A DNA stretch of 64,000 bases from Zingiber officinale (GCF_018446385.1 NC_055996.1:48654365-48718364), one strand, 5' to 3'. Positions 1-12,235 are shown, counted from the first letter of the stretch. Notes: generated by a model from the sequence alone, not told the origin. Numbers and translations are program-made.

Positions 1-1090
1 ATAATCTGGAGAGGGTATAATACAATGTATAATTTTGTTATATGAAATCATTAACTTACTTAATCAATTTCTTTCTTGGTTTACCTTTGGGATTTAGAAA
101 TTGGATGACAAGATTATCTTTAAAAATGTTGACTTCTTCTATAATAGGGATAGTCTACGCAATGTATAAATGCTATTTGTCTCATAATTACTGTTATTTG
201 ATCAATTTTTTTTATTTTTTATTAGTATTGTTAATTTATTTTGAACAGGGTTTGTGCAGGCAATGAAGGTGATGGCAATTATATTGTAAATCCATGTCCG
301 AGGAAGTAAGTCTTTATATATTAAGTTTTGTGTTAGGATTTTTTTTTATATGCTATGCCATGTTTTGTCATGTTACAATTGCTTTTGTGTTTTGATCTTA
401 CTTAATACTTTGCATGTCATGTCATGTTTTGCATGTTTATGACTTGTCTACTACTAATCAATGCAATATTAGTTATATGTTTCGATGATTTTATTATATG
501 TCATGGAGCATTTGATACATGTATTTCTTATTACATGACTTGTACATTTTTTATTTGTTGTTATGCTTAATTACAAGTTTCATGTATAATATGTTTCATG
601 CAATTGATTATAAATGACATCTTTTGGCATCCAAGGTCAGAACCTTGATTACATCATACTAAAATCATAAGATTAACTTGTTTATGTATCAAAACACATA
701 GACACAAGTGATATGTAATGATGATAAATTAAGTTTTGTTTGTTCACACATAGATACAATTGATAAGTTAGACATAAATGATAATTTTAATTTGTTAAGG
801 GAGCAGAGGATAATAATTTATGGATCTTTTGTATGAATATGTTTGTTTTTGTATGATTTCATTTTCGATATGGACTTGTATGAATTGTGTTGGATTAAAT
901 ATGAATATGACTTGCTTGAATGAATTGTGTATATAGAATGTGTTGGATTGTTTATTTGTTGTGTAGGATATGTTGAATTTGTTTATTTGTTGTAAAGGAT
1001 GCATTGGATTATTTATTGTTATATGAATTGTTGGATTATTATTGTTGTGTTTGGATATGATTTGTATATACGATAAAATGCACAAATGGA
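1..1090. other. AT-rich DNA, no recognisable gene
   Basis: No open frame here resembles a known protein. The stretch is T-rich on the + strand, with many TTTGTTGTTATG-like words, and its end (about 930-1080) resembles the spacer at 3890-4180 inside the CACTA-like element downstream. It may therefore be the interior of another CACTA-like element whose subterminal repeats follow at 1100-1774. This is inference from composition only. Confidence 0.3.
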
Positions 1091-1099
1091 TAGGGGATG

Positions 1100-1774
1100 T
1101 GAAAAAAATTTGTATTTTGTGATGAAACTGTTGGTCACAAACCTATCATGATTTTACACCATGTATTGCAATTCTATAAAGAAAAAGTATTTTGTCACAA
1201 TCTGTGATGAAAAATAGATTTATGTGACGAAAATCTATTATCATTATAGATTTTATAACGAAAATATGTTTTCGTTGTAGGCTTTATATTTTTTCCAACG
1301 TAATTTTCCAACAACTACGGTAATAAAAAAAAAGTTAGTCACTGATTTTCTGAATCTCGCAAATTTGTGACAAATCTTTATTCGTCCCAAATTTACGACG
1401 AACATTTGTTCGTCATAAATTTGCAATGAATATATCTTTTCGTCATAGATTTGGGACATGTTCGTCGCACATTTGCGACGAATATCCCTTTTGTTGTAAA
1501 TTTGTGATCATAAATTTTCACGACGAATTTATATTTGTCACGAAATGATAATGAATTTTGTGATGAATATCTCTTTTTGTCATAAATTTGAGATTATAAA
1601 ATTTCACGATAAATTTTTTTTCGTTGTAAATCTACAATGAATTTTGTGATGAAGATGCATTATTTCGTAGCATAATTTGATGACAGCTTATTTGTGATGA
1701 AAAATTTTTTATCGCATATTTCATCACAAATTAATTTTATGATGATTTTTTTTTAAATTCGTCATAAAATTTAT
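1100..1774. mobile_element. CACTA-like subterminal repeat region (decayed)
   Basis: This stretch is filled with short inverted words of the form TTCGTC...GACGAA and TTTGTGATGAAAA (for example around 1375-1500 and 1520-1760). Dense short repeats in both orientations near the end are typical of En/Spm (CACTA) elements. A degenerate terminus reading TACTATAAA on the minus strand lies near 1774, next to the first copy of the tandem block that follows. No transposase could be read, so the family call rests on the repeats and on similarity to the element at 3327-5055. Confidence 0.45.
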
Positions 1775-1794
1775 AGTAAAATGCCCATTTTGTT

Positions 1795-3326
1795 TCTTGC
1801 ATATCATTACTTTATTCAATAGTTAAATATTTTCCATAACATTCAAAATAAAATATTCACCTCGGGAAGCAATTCCTCGTATAATTAAATTGACTCAAAT
1901 TAAACATAAATTTCTTGCCGTTATAACTCATGTATTTTATTTTTTTTATAAATAATAAAAAAAAGTTTTGATTAAGAAAGTAATTATATATACACTGATA
2001 ATTAGATGATGTCCCGTAACAATATTAATTTCTTTCTTAATTTTTTAGATAAATTATTCAATGAAAAATATTATTATAAAGTGATTTTGCACTTAGAATT
2101 ACATGTAATATAAAAAAAATCTATCAATATTTAGTAACCATTTTAGTTTCTTAAATAAAAACAGTTTTTCATTAAAAATGACCAAGAATAAAATAAAATT
2201 GGTTTAAATTATCGATAAATTGCTAACATATATATCTTGAAAATTAATTATAGGTTGCATAAACCAGCAAATAATAAATAAAAATCTTTATTTTTTTTAC
2301 CATCTCTAAACCTGTTATTTCCCCTTTTTTTTAGAAAAAACTAAAATAATAAACGCATGTACATATATACCGTTAAAATATTACTAGTTTGGATGTTATG
2401 GAAAGTTGACTACTCGATTCATTAAATTACCGTTCTAAAATTAAGAAGAATAAATAGATTCTCATAGTTGATAGTTATGTATTCTTTTCTTCAATTTAAG
2501 ATTATTTAGATTTCAGTAGTTACCAATATTTATATATTTAGCATATTACATTTAAACAACAAGCCACTGTAAAATTCTCAAATCATTACTTCATCCAATA
2601 ATTAAAATTTCCCCATAGCATTCAAAATAAAATTTTCACCTCGGCAGGCATTCCTTCTTGCAGTTATAACTTATTTATTTTTTATAAATGATAAAAAAAT
2701 TGATTATGAAAGTAATTATAATTTCTTTTACTACTTATATATACACACACCGATAATTAGATGGTGCCCCGTAACAATATTTCTATCTTAAAAATTTTTA
2801 GATAAATTATTCAATAAAAAATATTATCAATCATAAAGTGATTTTGCACTAATAATTCCTAATTCTTGAAAAAAAAGTTCTTTTTAAATAATATGCAAAA
2901 AAAGTCCATCAATATTTAGTAATAATTTGAGTTTCTTAAATAAAAACAATTTTCATTAAAAAATTGCCAAGAATAAATCAATTGTCATAACTGATAATTA
3001 TGTATTGTTTTTCTTCAATTGAGGATTATTTAGGTTCCAGTAATTACCAATATTTATATATTTAACATATTTTATTTAAACAATAAGTCTCTTCAAAATT
3101 CTAAACCAGTACTAATTTATTGTTATCCAATAATTAAAATTTTTCCATAGCATTTAAACTAAAATTTTCACCTCATGCATGCATTCCTTTAAGCCGATAA
3201 TTAAACTGGCTTAAATTATCCATAAATTTCTTACATCTATACCTTGAAAGTTAATTATAGGTTGCATAAATTAGCTAATCATGAATAAAAATCTTATTGC
3301 TTTTACCATCTCTAAACCTGTTACCT
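1795..3326. repeat. Tandem triplication of an AT-rich block
   Basis: Three diverged copies follow one another: A about 1795-2577, B about 2578-3099 (with an internal deletion), and C about 3100-3326, which resumes at 5056 after an insertion. Shared landmarks include CATTCAAAATAAAAT followed by TTCACCTCGG (about 1842, 2620, 3150), GATAATTAGATG followed by a GTAACAATATT word (about 1999, 2753), and TACCATCTCTAAACCTGTTA (about 2299 and 3304). The block ends at the neprosin gene, so it includes that gene's presumptive upstream region. Confidence 0.7.
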
Positions 3327-5055
3327 CACTTAAAAAAAAACAGGTTTTTAGGATGAAAATTTGCAACAAATAATTTCCGTCACAGATTTATCACGAATTT
3401 AGCAACGAATAACTAAATCGTTGCTAATTAGCAACGAAAAAATAATTGTGGGAAAATAGCAACAAACATTCTTTCGTCGCAAATTTTGTTACAAATTTGG
3501 GACGAAATATGAAATTCGTTGGAAATTTTACGAGGTTTGCAATAAAAAAATATTTTTGTCGCAAACATAGAGTTAATTTTCTTTATCCCAGGTTAAGGAA
3601 AACCAAATCTGGGACGAACTGCATTGTTTGTCCCAGATTAGGGACGAATTTCATAGTTCATCCCAAATTTCTATTTTTTTAAATAAAAAAACGTGACAAA
3701 AAAAATGTTAGTTGCATAAGTTTTAGATGTCTTATTTCAATATGATAACATTGATATGTTTTAGATATTTTTTGTTGTTATAAATGTTAGTTATTATTCA
3801 TTTGTAATTTGGCGCAGGAAAAGAAGAACGAAGAACGGAAGAAGGTGCACGAAGCTCCCGAAGCATGACGATTAGTATTTTATTTTATGCTTTAGATGTT
3901 TTGAGGTATTTGTTATTTGGATTATGAGTTGTTGAACCAAACTAGTTCTTGTTTTGATTTGTAAATATGATGTGTGTTGAGTTGACATATTTGAATGTTT
4001 ATATGGGATGTGTAGTTTTTGTTGTTTTTTGAATGTGTGATTTTGTTTGTTTGGATGTGTATAAATATGATGTGTGTTTAGTTGACATATTTGAATTATA
4101 TAGTTTTTGTTGTTTTTTGGATGTGTAATTTTGTTTGTTTAGATGTGTATAAATATGATGTGTGTTGAAGTTTGACTAATATATTTTAAATTTGGATATG
4201 GGGATGATAAGAGATTTATAGATCATATTATGTAATAATGTATTTGATATGCAAATAGGATAAAAAATATAAAAATATAGAGAATTTTTTATTTTTTTTA
4301 TTTTGAGACAAAATTTGGGACGAACTAGGGTTCGTCTTAAATTGGAGACGAATTTGGATACGTCCCTAATTAGGGGCGAATTCAGGTTCATCCCGAATTT
4401 GGGACGGATTTTGAGATGAATTTGGGGATGAATTTGGGTTCGTCCCAAAATCCCACATCGAATTACCCATGTTCATCTCAAATTAGGGACGAATTGATTC
4501 ATCCCAAATTTGGGACAAACCAAAATTCGTCTCCAATTTGGGATGAATTTGGGTTCGTCCCAAAATTCATCTCCAATTTGGGTTCGTCCCAAAATTCGGA
4601 TTTACCTTCAATTCCCAAAGTTCGTCCTAAATTAGGGACGAATTTTGATTCGTCCTGAATTTGGGGCAAATCTAGTTCGTCCCGAATTCGGGACAAACCA
4701 GATTCGTCTCTAATTCGGGACTAACCTTGAGAATTCGAGTAAACCCGGATTTTGGGACGAACTAAAATTCGTCCCAAATTCGGGATGAACCAAAATTTGT
4801 CCCTAATTTGGGACAAAAATATATTTTCGTCCCAAATTTAAAGTTACTATATGGTGTATATTTGTAACAAATTTTATGACGAAAATTATAGTTCGTTGTA
4901 AAATTTGAGACAAATTATTTTTTTTTTCACTGCAAAATTTAGCAACGACAGCCTTGAGACGAATTTTTTTTTTGTCGCAAATTTTGCGACGAAATTTTTT
5001 AGAAAAATCGTCCATAAAATCCTTTTTTTTTATTTTTTATTTTTTATTTTTAGTG
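3327..5055. mobile_element. CACTA-like element inserted upstream of neprosin gene
   Basis: The left end reads CACTTAAAAAAAAACAGG and the right end, read on the minus strand, CACTAAAAATAAAAAA, followed in both by a related AGG-TTTTA-GGA-GA stretch. The boundaries are confirmed by the paralogous unbroken site at about 2299-2345, where the same flanks are continuous. The flanking triplets CCT and CTT are near but not identical, consistent with a decayed 3-bp target duplication. A likely last transposase exon follows a GCAG acceptor at 3818-3868 (EKKNEERKKVHEAPEA then stop). The rest is subterminal repeats. At 1.73 kb it lacks a full transposase and is non-autonomous. Confidence 0.6.
4300..4815. 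repeat. Array of TTCGTCCC/GGGACGAA palindromes
   Basis: About twenty imperfect copies of a 20-25 bp dyad, GGGACGAA-N-TTCGTCCC with AAATTTGGG or TTAGGG between arms, are packed head to tail. They lie in the right subterminal part of the CACTA-like element. In characterised En/Spm elements such subterminal motifs bind the element-encoded protein; here that role is inferred. The accidental open frames across it are by-products of the repeat. Confidence 0.7.
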
Positions 5056-5193
5056 CTTCCCCCTTTTTAAAAACCAAAACAATAAATGCATGTATACATA
5101 CAATTGTTAACAAGGAATTCTCTATTTATTAGCATTCCTTTTTAACAGATTTTTTTTTCCTTTTAACCGTGTTTGTGGATTTGATTACTTCAC
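5056..5193 (+). promoter_or_regulatory. Short remaining promoter/5' leader of neprosin gene
   Basis: Only 138 bp separate the CACTA-like insertion from the ATG. A TATTTAT word lies at about 5122-5128 and pyrimidine-rich DNA at 5135-5168. No strong TATA box is visible. The stretch is the continuation of copy C of the tandem block, so the ancestral promoter was probably displaced 1.7 kb upstream. Promoter activity is inference. Confidence 0.35.
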
Positions 5194-6915
5194 ATGAATA
5201 TGGATCACAGGGGAGGATCACAAGCTCTAATTTTATTGACTCTTTGTGCTCTTCTGTATCATTCAGCAGCTACAGATACATGGCATTTGTCAGAAGTAGA
5301 AGAGAAAGAGTTGGAGATACAACTCAAATCCTTGAACAAGCCTTATGTCAAATCCTTCCAGGCAAGCCACACCATCTTCTCATATTTAAATATGTTTAAT
5401 CTTTCTTTCCTATAAATCCTTTTCTATCACCATGCTTAATCCTTTTTTTTTAACTTAATGATACAGGATGAGTATGGGATCACATTTTACTGTGTGGATA
5501 TTTACAAACAGCCAGCTTTCGATCACCCTTTGCTTAAAAACCATACACTTCAGGTGATTAACATGATCTTAATAATTATATCTTCATGAAATCTTAACAT
5601 GAATCAGTGCTCATAATATGCATATATTTGATTATCCAGATTAAATCTACATCATTTCCGAAGAGTATGAACAATAATTCATCCTCAGAAATCCTAAAGT
5701 TACCAAGACGTTGTCCTCAGGGCACTGTCCCTATCAGGAGAACTACAAAAGAAGATTTGATTAGAGCAAAGCAAATCCAACAAACCCAACTCATAGATCT
5801 GAAAGATACTAATGTTCCGACTAACGGTTATGTAAGTATATACAACTATATATTTGTAAGGGCTTAAATGTTCTACTCTGAATTTGTTTTATGATCCATC
5901 TATAAACATATTAATCTGCAGTCTGCTGGAGTGACATTTTCGACGCGGAATGGACCAGCAAAGTTCTATGGAATATCAGCTGATTTGGATGTTTATCATC
6001 TTTCTGGTATATTGGATGATCAAACAAGCGCAACACAAATCATTGTCAGTAAAGGAGAAACAGGCCCTATGGCATACCACAACGTCTTACAAGCCGGGTT
6101 TCATGTTGGTGTTATTATAATCGCAAATAGTTGAAGCTCATGGCTTGTTGTTGCATTCAACTCAATGCTTATGATCACTTGTACAGGTTCATCACGCAGC
6201 TGAGGGAGACAGCTTTACTCACTTCTTCACTTATTGGACTGTGAGTTTTGGTACCTTTCATTCTTCATGGATTAACTATAGTTCATGATCATAATTAACT
6301 TGATTTTGTTTTTGTGGGGGAGGCATATATCTAGTCAGATGGGTATCAGAAAACTGGTTGCTTCAACTTTCTTTGCCCTGGATTCGTCCAAACAACTGAA
6401 AGGTTGTCTCCAGGCCAAGTTTACACCTTGGACGCCTTGAACCTCAATATATTTAGGGTAATAGAATTAAACTGAACTCTTGATTCTTTCGCTTTTGATG
6501 GTTTGGAAGAAAGGTCGCTGCTTGTAAGATCGATCGATGGATCATGCTTGTTTTTTTGTTTTTTTTTTTCCAGGATCGACGTTCGTTGAACTGGATGCTG
6601 TATAATGGTGAAGAACCGATTGGCTACTGGCCGAGGGAGCTCTTCAACAACATGGCAGATTCTTCTCAGATTCAACTGAGCGCAACTGCTAGCTCTCCTA
6701 TCAATAAGCCTAGTCCTCCGACGGGCAATGGGCAACTTGGTGGAGCATCTTTTAGGAGGATCACCGTTAAGAATGGGCAGTCTATTCCATACCCAAAATC
6801 CGTCCGTAATGCAGTAACATTCAATGATCTCGGCAAACCCTTTTATAATGCCGAATACAATGGAGATTGCTGCTTGTTTTACGGTGGCCCGGGAGGATGG
6901 CAGACACCGGCATAA
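5194..6915 (+). CDS. Secreted neprosin-domain (DUF239) protein, seven exons
   Basis: The exons are 5194-5361, 5467-5553, 5640-5831, 5922-6104, 6187-6240, 6335-6457 and 6574-6915; all introns are phase 0 and the product is 382 residues. Residues 1-26 form a signal peptide ending HSAA. Residues about 33-92 match the neprosin activation peptide (CVDIYKQPAFDHPLLKNHT). From about residue 150 comes the neprosin domain, with FTYWT, DGYQKTGCFNFLCPGFVQ, GYWPRELF and a terminal YGGPGG. The family includes the Nepenthes prolyl endopeptidase neprosin, a glutamic peptidase. Where family members usually read AGW preceded by E, this protein has Q206 (LQAGF); where they read WGGE it has LSAT (T307). It may therefore be inactive or altered. 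Intron 1 starts with GC (AG|GCAAGC) instead of GT. NHT and NNS/NSS are possible glycosylation sites. An AATAAT word near 7004 may serve for polyadenylation. Confidence 0.9.
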
Positions 6916-7059
6916 TGATTCAAATCAGTTGGCGCTCTAAGGAGATGCACATTCTTGTTTGCATTATGTCTTCTTTTCAGCTATCCAGTTTAGCTTCTTT
7001 GATTTGAATAATTCTATGGCGCCATGATGTGATGCAATCTCAGGGTTTAATTATTCATT

Positions 7060-8040
7060 AGAATCATTATTTTTAATTGAATTTGAATTGTATAAAATAA
7101 AAGAAATTTATTTCTAGTTTCAAGATTATTTTTGATGTTGCGGAAATTTCTACCTCGTTGGAAATTGTTGATGTAGTTTCCTTCCACGATGTGGCTAGAT
7201 TTGCATGGATTAACACGAGTTAGAGGGCACAAGGAGTCATCCCTAGCTACAAAGCTCCACTGATGTTCAAGTCATCATGAGATCTTGGAAGATAGGAATA
7301 AAATAGTAATAAAAAATAAAGAAGAAACTAAGGCTAAGGTTAATTGCCAAGTTCCTTTTGTTCATACAATTGACTTTAATAATTATAGGGGATTGTAGTA
7401 CTAAAGTCTAATGAATTATTGAATCTTGGAATTATGGGTTGAGAGTTGTGGATCATGTGTGGATCATACCTGATTCTAATCTAGAGTAAGGTTGTTGAGT
7501 TTTCCAAAGTTGAGCCGACTACGTAGGTTGCATCTATTGACCTAGCATGGATTGTTATTTGAGATATCACAAGTTCATCCTTCAAGTCGGAGCTGACTAT
7601 GTAGATCGAGTTTGCTGTTCTAGCTGAGAATTGTTACATGAGATATCACAAGTCCACCCTTTGGATTGGACGGAGGAGCAAAATCAAATCAACTCCGGCT
7701 AAAAGAGTCTAATTAGATGTTGTCCTACGTATCGAGGCAGTGTGCTTGGGCTACTGAGCTTTAAGAGTGACTTATTCGAGTCAGGGAGTCATATTGCTAG
7801 GGTACTCAAGATACTGAATGCTCAAGAGTGACTCATGATATCCCACAATGAGAGTGACTTGGGAATTGAAGCTGTGTCATAGGCACAATGATTGTCCTTC
7901 TTTATAACTTTGTACTCAAGTAGATTTGCTATTATATACACATAAAATGAACTTAAATAAATAATGTTGAACATATAACGAAGGGTCAATTGACCGGTAT
8001 AAAATAGTTGACACAACAATGGGGGCTAAGAAGGAAACAC
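7060..8040. other. Intergenic DNA with a 95-bp direct repeat
   Basis: No gene is recognisable. Two diverged copies of about 95 bp occur at about 7510-7605 and 7606-7700, each carrying a GAGC(C/T)GACTA(C/T)GTAG start and GAGATATCACAAGT near the end. The remainder is unassigned and probably decayed transposon DNA. Confidence 0.4.
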
Positions 8041-9294
8041 TGGATCCCAATACTTTAACATGAACCTCCGAGGTTCGAGAGAGAATATAAGGAAATCGAT
8101 CTTGCTACATAGCTAAACTTGTAAGGCTCGGGAGGGCATACCAACTTGCTTTTGTTGAGACTGCAGAGAGTGTAATCAAGAAATCTATTTTGATCCTACG
8201 TAAGTTGAAGAGAAATAAGATAGATAGGAATATCCATAACTCATCATTCACCTCGGATGAACAAATTAGGTTAGGGAGAGAATAATAGAAGATCAAGCTT
8301 AATATCTTGACTTAGAAAAATGAACGAAATTAGGGAGAGAATATAGAAGATCAGGCTTAATACCTTGACTTAGAAAAATAGACAAAATTAGGGAATGAAT
8401 AATAAAAAACAATGTTCGATCTCACAACTCAAATAGATTCACGAAGTTGGACAGAGAATAATAGAAGAGTAAACTCAATCATGAGAATAATAAAAGACTA
8501 CACTCAATCTTTCGATTTGGATAGATCAACAAAGTTGAAGAAAGAATAGTAGAACACCATACTCCATCCCACAACTAGGATAGATTGACAAAGTTGGAGA
8601 GAGAATAATCAAAAAGATCCCAAAACTATGGGATTGCCCGTGACTATCTAAGAGAGGAAATAATGAGTCAATCTTGAGACAACGGTGCAATCCACAATTG
8701 CCTAGGAGAGAAGGCCGAATTGACTCTTTAGTGTAAGAGGGAAAGAATGTTCAAACCAAGACTCGCCAAGTCTGGTAGAGAATGGCCAAGTCAATCCTTA
8801 GTGAAAAGGGGGAAAGACTACTGATCCTGAGACCCATCTAAGTCAAGGAGAGGATGACCGAGTCAATCCCATAAGAGGTAAAGAAGTTTACCTCAAGATT
8901 TGTCTGTAAGAGGTAAGGTTGAATTGGCCTAGTAAGAGGAAAAGAAGTTTGATCTCGAGACTTGTGTAAGTCTATGAAAAGGGAGAAAGATTACTCGATC
9001 CTGAAACCTGCCTAACAGTAGAAGAGGTAAGGCCAAGTCAACTTTGTAAGGGGAAAAGAAAGTGACCCTAACTTGCTTAAGTCTAAGAGAGGTAAGGCCA
9101 AGTGGCCCTTGTAAGGGGGAAATTATCTAGATCCCAAGACTATGGGTTTGAGAGAGTAAATATCACTTTAATTCTAAGACCATGAGTATGAGAGAGCAAA
9201 TATGACGTCAATCTTGAGACCATAGTTTAAAATCTCATATCATACCATGCAAAATGGTTGAAAGATATCATTTTGGTGAATCGCCGAAACTTGA
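8041..9294. repeat. Degenerate tandem-like repeat tract
   Basis: Related phrases recur throughout: AGAATAATAGAAGATCA followed by TTGACTTAGAAAAAT (about 8280 and 8340, period about 58 bp), then longer units built on CCAAGTC, GTAAGGGGGAAA and GATCCTGAGAC (about 8700-9180). No protein could be read. It looks like a decayed minisatellite, perhaps from a retrotransposon LTR. Confidence 0.45.
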
Positions 9295-9302
9295 TATCAC
9301 TC

Positions 9303-10120
9303 CAGAGACGGATTTACAAGGGGGCTTGGGGGGGCCACGGCCCCCCCAAATCTCCATGTAAATCCTCCCTATATATACATGGTTGTATTATATATACTAG
9401 GATATATATATATAGTATTAATTAGAATGGTGAAGGAGTAATGATGAAATTAATCTTCCTTTTGAATATATTTTAATATAATTGATGAATGATATACTTA
9501 TTAAATATGCTATATAATTTAAGAGAAAAATATTTTTTTTGGAAGTTTTTTAATTTACATAATAGGAATTATGTTGAAAAAAAAATTAAATTTAACAAAA
9601 GGAAACTACAAATCATTAATTATATACAAATATTATTAGTAATAATATTATTAGTTTATTACTATATAGAAATCTTTTCTAATTTATGATATAGGCATTT
9701 TCTCTCCTATGGCTAGACATCTCGATCTTTTCCAATTCACTCCAAAATCATTGTTGTTGCTTTCATTGTCAATTGTAACATCGTTGATCGTCAGAATTCA
9801 AAATTGATTACATATTTAGAAAGTCCGTAATCTAAATTTTCTATTGGTAGTTTGATATCAAAATCTTGAAGTAATATCGCAACTTGAGAAGAGTCGTTGG
9901 CCCTTGTTTCGTGTCAGAACTACATTTGAGCTTGTTCGCTATTGTTATCTTGTCAACCACGGTAACCTAGGACAGTGATTTCTAGGTAAATTTTGATTTC
10001 GATTTCAGTCGTAAATTGAGAATTCGGAGGTTGTTCAAGGGTGTACAAATTTCTGACGATAATTATTTTTGTTACTTATCATGCGGCCCCCCCAAATTTA
10101 AAATTCTGGATGCGCCCCTG
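9303..10120. mobile_element. hAT-type non-autonomous element, 818 bp, exact 8-bp TSD
   Basis: The left end CAGAGACGGATTTAC and the right end, read on the minus strand, CAGGGGCGCATCCAGAATT are diverged inverted repeats, each followed by a GGGGGGGCC run. The flanks are identical 8-bp copies of TATCACTC (9295-9302 and 10121-10128), the target duplication length of hAT elements. The interior is AT-rich with no transposase, so it must have been mobilised in trans. Confidence 0.8.
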
Positions 10121-10549
10121 TATCACTCGGCACCGGAGTAAAAAAATCTTGATCCTTGTTGTAGTTTCAATCATTGATTGAAAAGATCCTATTCTAGTAT
10201 CATTCAATGCTCTGATGCATAACATTGGTGACATATTAGAGGTTGAAGAAGAAAAGAGATGAAATAAAGGAAGGAAACATTCTTTATACTGAGTGGTATC
10301 AATGTCTAATAACTTACCAAAATGATATGTTCAAAATAATACTTGGTATAGACAATGTTTTCTTACTATGCTTGATTCCCTTCCATCTTCAACTTTCGTC
10401 ACATCCCGAGAGTATAAATAGTCATCTAATGATGGGAAAATACCCCTTAGTGACAAATATGATACAACATGATATGAAGCTAAACATCGCTAATACCGAA
10501 ATGACAATGAAAAAAAAGTAACCATTGTCTCATTGTATATTTCAGGATT

Positions 10550-11480
10550 TGACCTCAAGGAGGATGATTAGCACTGCTAAAAAGAGTGGAGGACTCTACT
10601 TCCTTAAAGATGGATCTAAATCAAGAAAACAATAATTTTCGATATTTAAAGCACTTTGTTCCAAAATTATTTCTCAATAAAGATCCATCATTGTTTCATT
10701 ATGAAGTATGTGAGATTGAAAATACCATGACACATTCTTCTCTTCACAGCCATACAAGCCATCAAAATTATTTACCATAATTCACAATGATTTTTGGGGT
10801 CCTAATAAGATAAGTACACCCTCTAATAAAAAATGGTTTATCACATTTACTAATGATCATACTCGACTTTGTTGGGTGTATTTATTAAAAGAAAAAAAAT
10901 CAGAAGTTGAACAAGTCTTTAAAAAAAATTCAATATGGTGCACACTCAATTTCAAACTAACATACAAATTTTTAGAAGTGACAATGGGAAGGAGTATAGG
11001 AAAATTTTCCCTTGAAAATGGGATAGTTCATCATAGTTTGTGAACAAAATGATATTGCTCAAAGAAAAAACACTTCTTGGAGGTAGCTCGAACATTATTT
11101 TTTTCAAACAAAGTATCAAAATATTTGTGAGGTGAAGCTATTTTAACTGTTGCATATTTAATTAATAGAATGTCATCTAGAGTTCTACAATTTAAGACTC
11201 CATTCAATACATTTACAATATATTTTTCCTACTATTCATCTTTAAGCTAATTGACCATTAAAAATATTTGGTTGCACAACTTTTGTTCATGAACATAGGA
11301 TAACCAAAAAAGCTTGAGCCAAGGGCAAGAAAAATGTGTCTTTATGAGTTACTCCCCTATGCAAAAAGATTATAAGTGTTATGATCCGATATCAAAAAAT
11401 ATTTATGACAATGGATGTCACAATTTTTGAAACACAACTTTTTTTAAGAATATTTATCTTTATGGGGAGAGTTTTAATGA
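10550..11480 (+). pseudogene. copia integrase region, decayed
   Basis: Across changing frames the DNA reads HNDFWGPNKISTPSNKKW and ITFTNDHTRLCWVYLLKEK, matching the copia integrase core where an SDFWGPS segment is followed by FIDDHTRLCWVYLLK. The frame breaks repeatedly at stops and short indels. No intact catalytic domain remains. Confidence 0.7.
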
Positions 11481-11929
11481 TATATTTTTTTCAAATGATA
11501 TATTTGAATTTGAGTCTTCTATCTTTGTACAAATAACAAATGACCAAAGATCATTATTTAAAACTTCTCATAATGAGTGATGTTTCTACTTAATCTAGTC
11601 CTACATTTGACAATCAAAAATCTGAAAAAAAAATTGTGAAAAACCCAATACAATGACACAACATGATATGACAAGTAATTGATTTAAGGAAGAGGAACAA
11701 ACTTGGAAGGGAATCATTTACTTGAGAAAGAATCATCATAAGGGAAAGATGAATCATCTCTATAGCATAGCTATGAATCCGAGCCAAGGGAGAATCTTCA
11801 TCCTAGTACTGATAATTTTCTTCCAAAGTCTGATAGTCAATTTGAGTTTGACATACCAATAGCTCTTCGAAAAGGTGATAGATCTTGTACCAAACATCCA
11901 ATATCAAAGTTTGTGCCATATTCAAATCT

Positions 11930-12235
11930 GTCTTCGTCTCTTGTCACTTTTTGTGCTCAATTATCTTATGTAGGCATTCCAAAAAATGTACAAGAGGCCC
12001 TGCATGTTCCAAAGTGGAAGGAAGTTGTGCTTGTGGAGATGAGAGTTCTTAAGAAGAATAATGCTAGGAAGATTGTTACACTATGAGTAGCAAAAAATAC
12101 TACGGGATGTAAGTGTGTTTTCACTGTGAAGTATAATTCAGATGTATCAGTGAAGAGATATAAGGCTAGATTGGTAGCTAAAGAATTTAACTCAAACATA
12201 TGGTGTTGATTACTCTGAGACATTTACTCCTATTG
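11930..12235 (+). pseudogene. copia reverse transcriptase, 5' part
   Basis: The frames read SYVGIPKNVQEALHVPKWKE, then KCVFTVKYNSD-SVKRYKARLVAK and TYGVDYSETFTPI, the opening of the copia reverse transcriptase (KWIFTVKYK..G.IERYKARLVAKG, YGIDYSETFSPV). The reading stops at the exact point where the hAT element begins, and resumes at 15851 with PIAKLNMERLLLSIA. Confidence 0.8.

Noticed and set aside
4176..4696. Asn/Pro/Ser-rich repeat proteins on both strands
   Set aside because: They are read through the TTCGTCCC palindrome array of the CACTA-like element.
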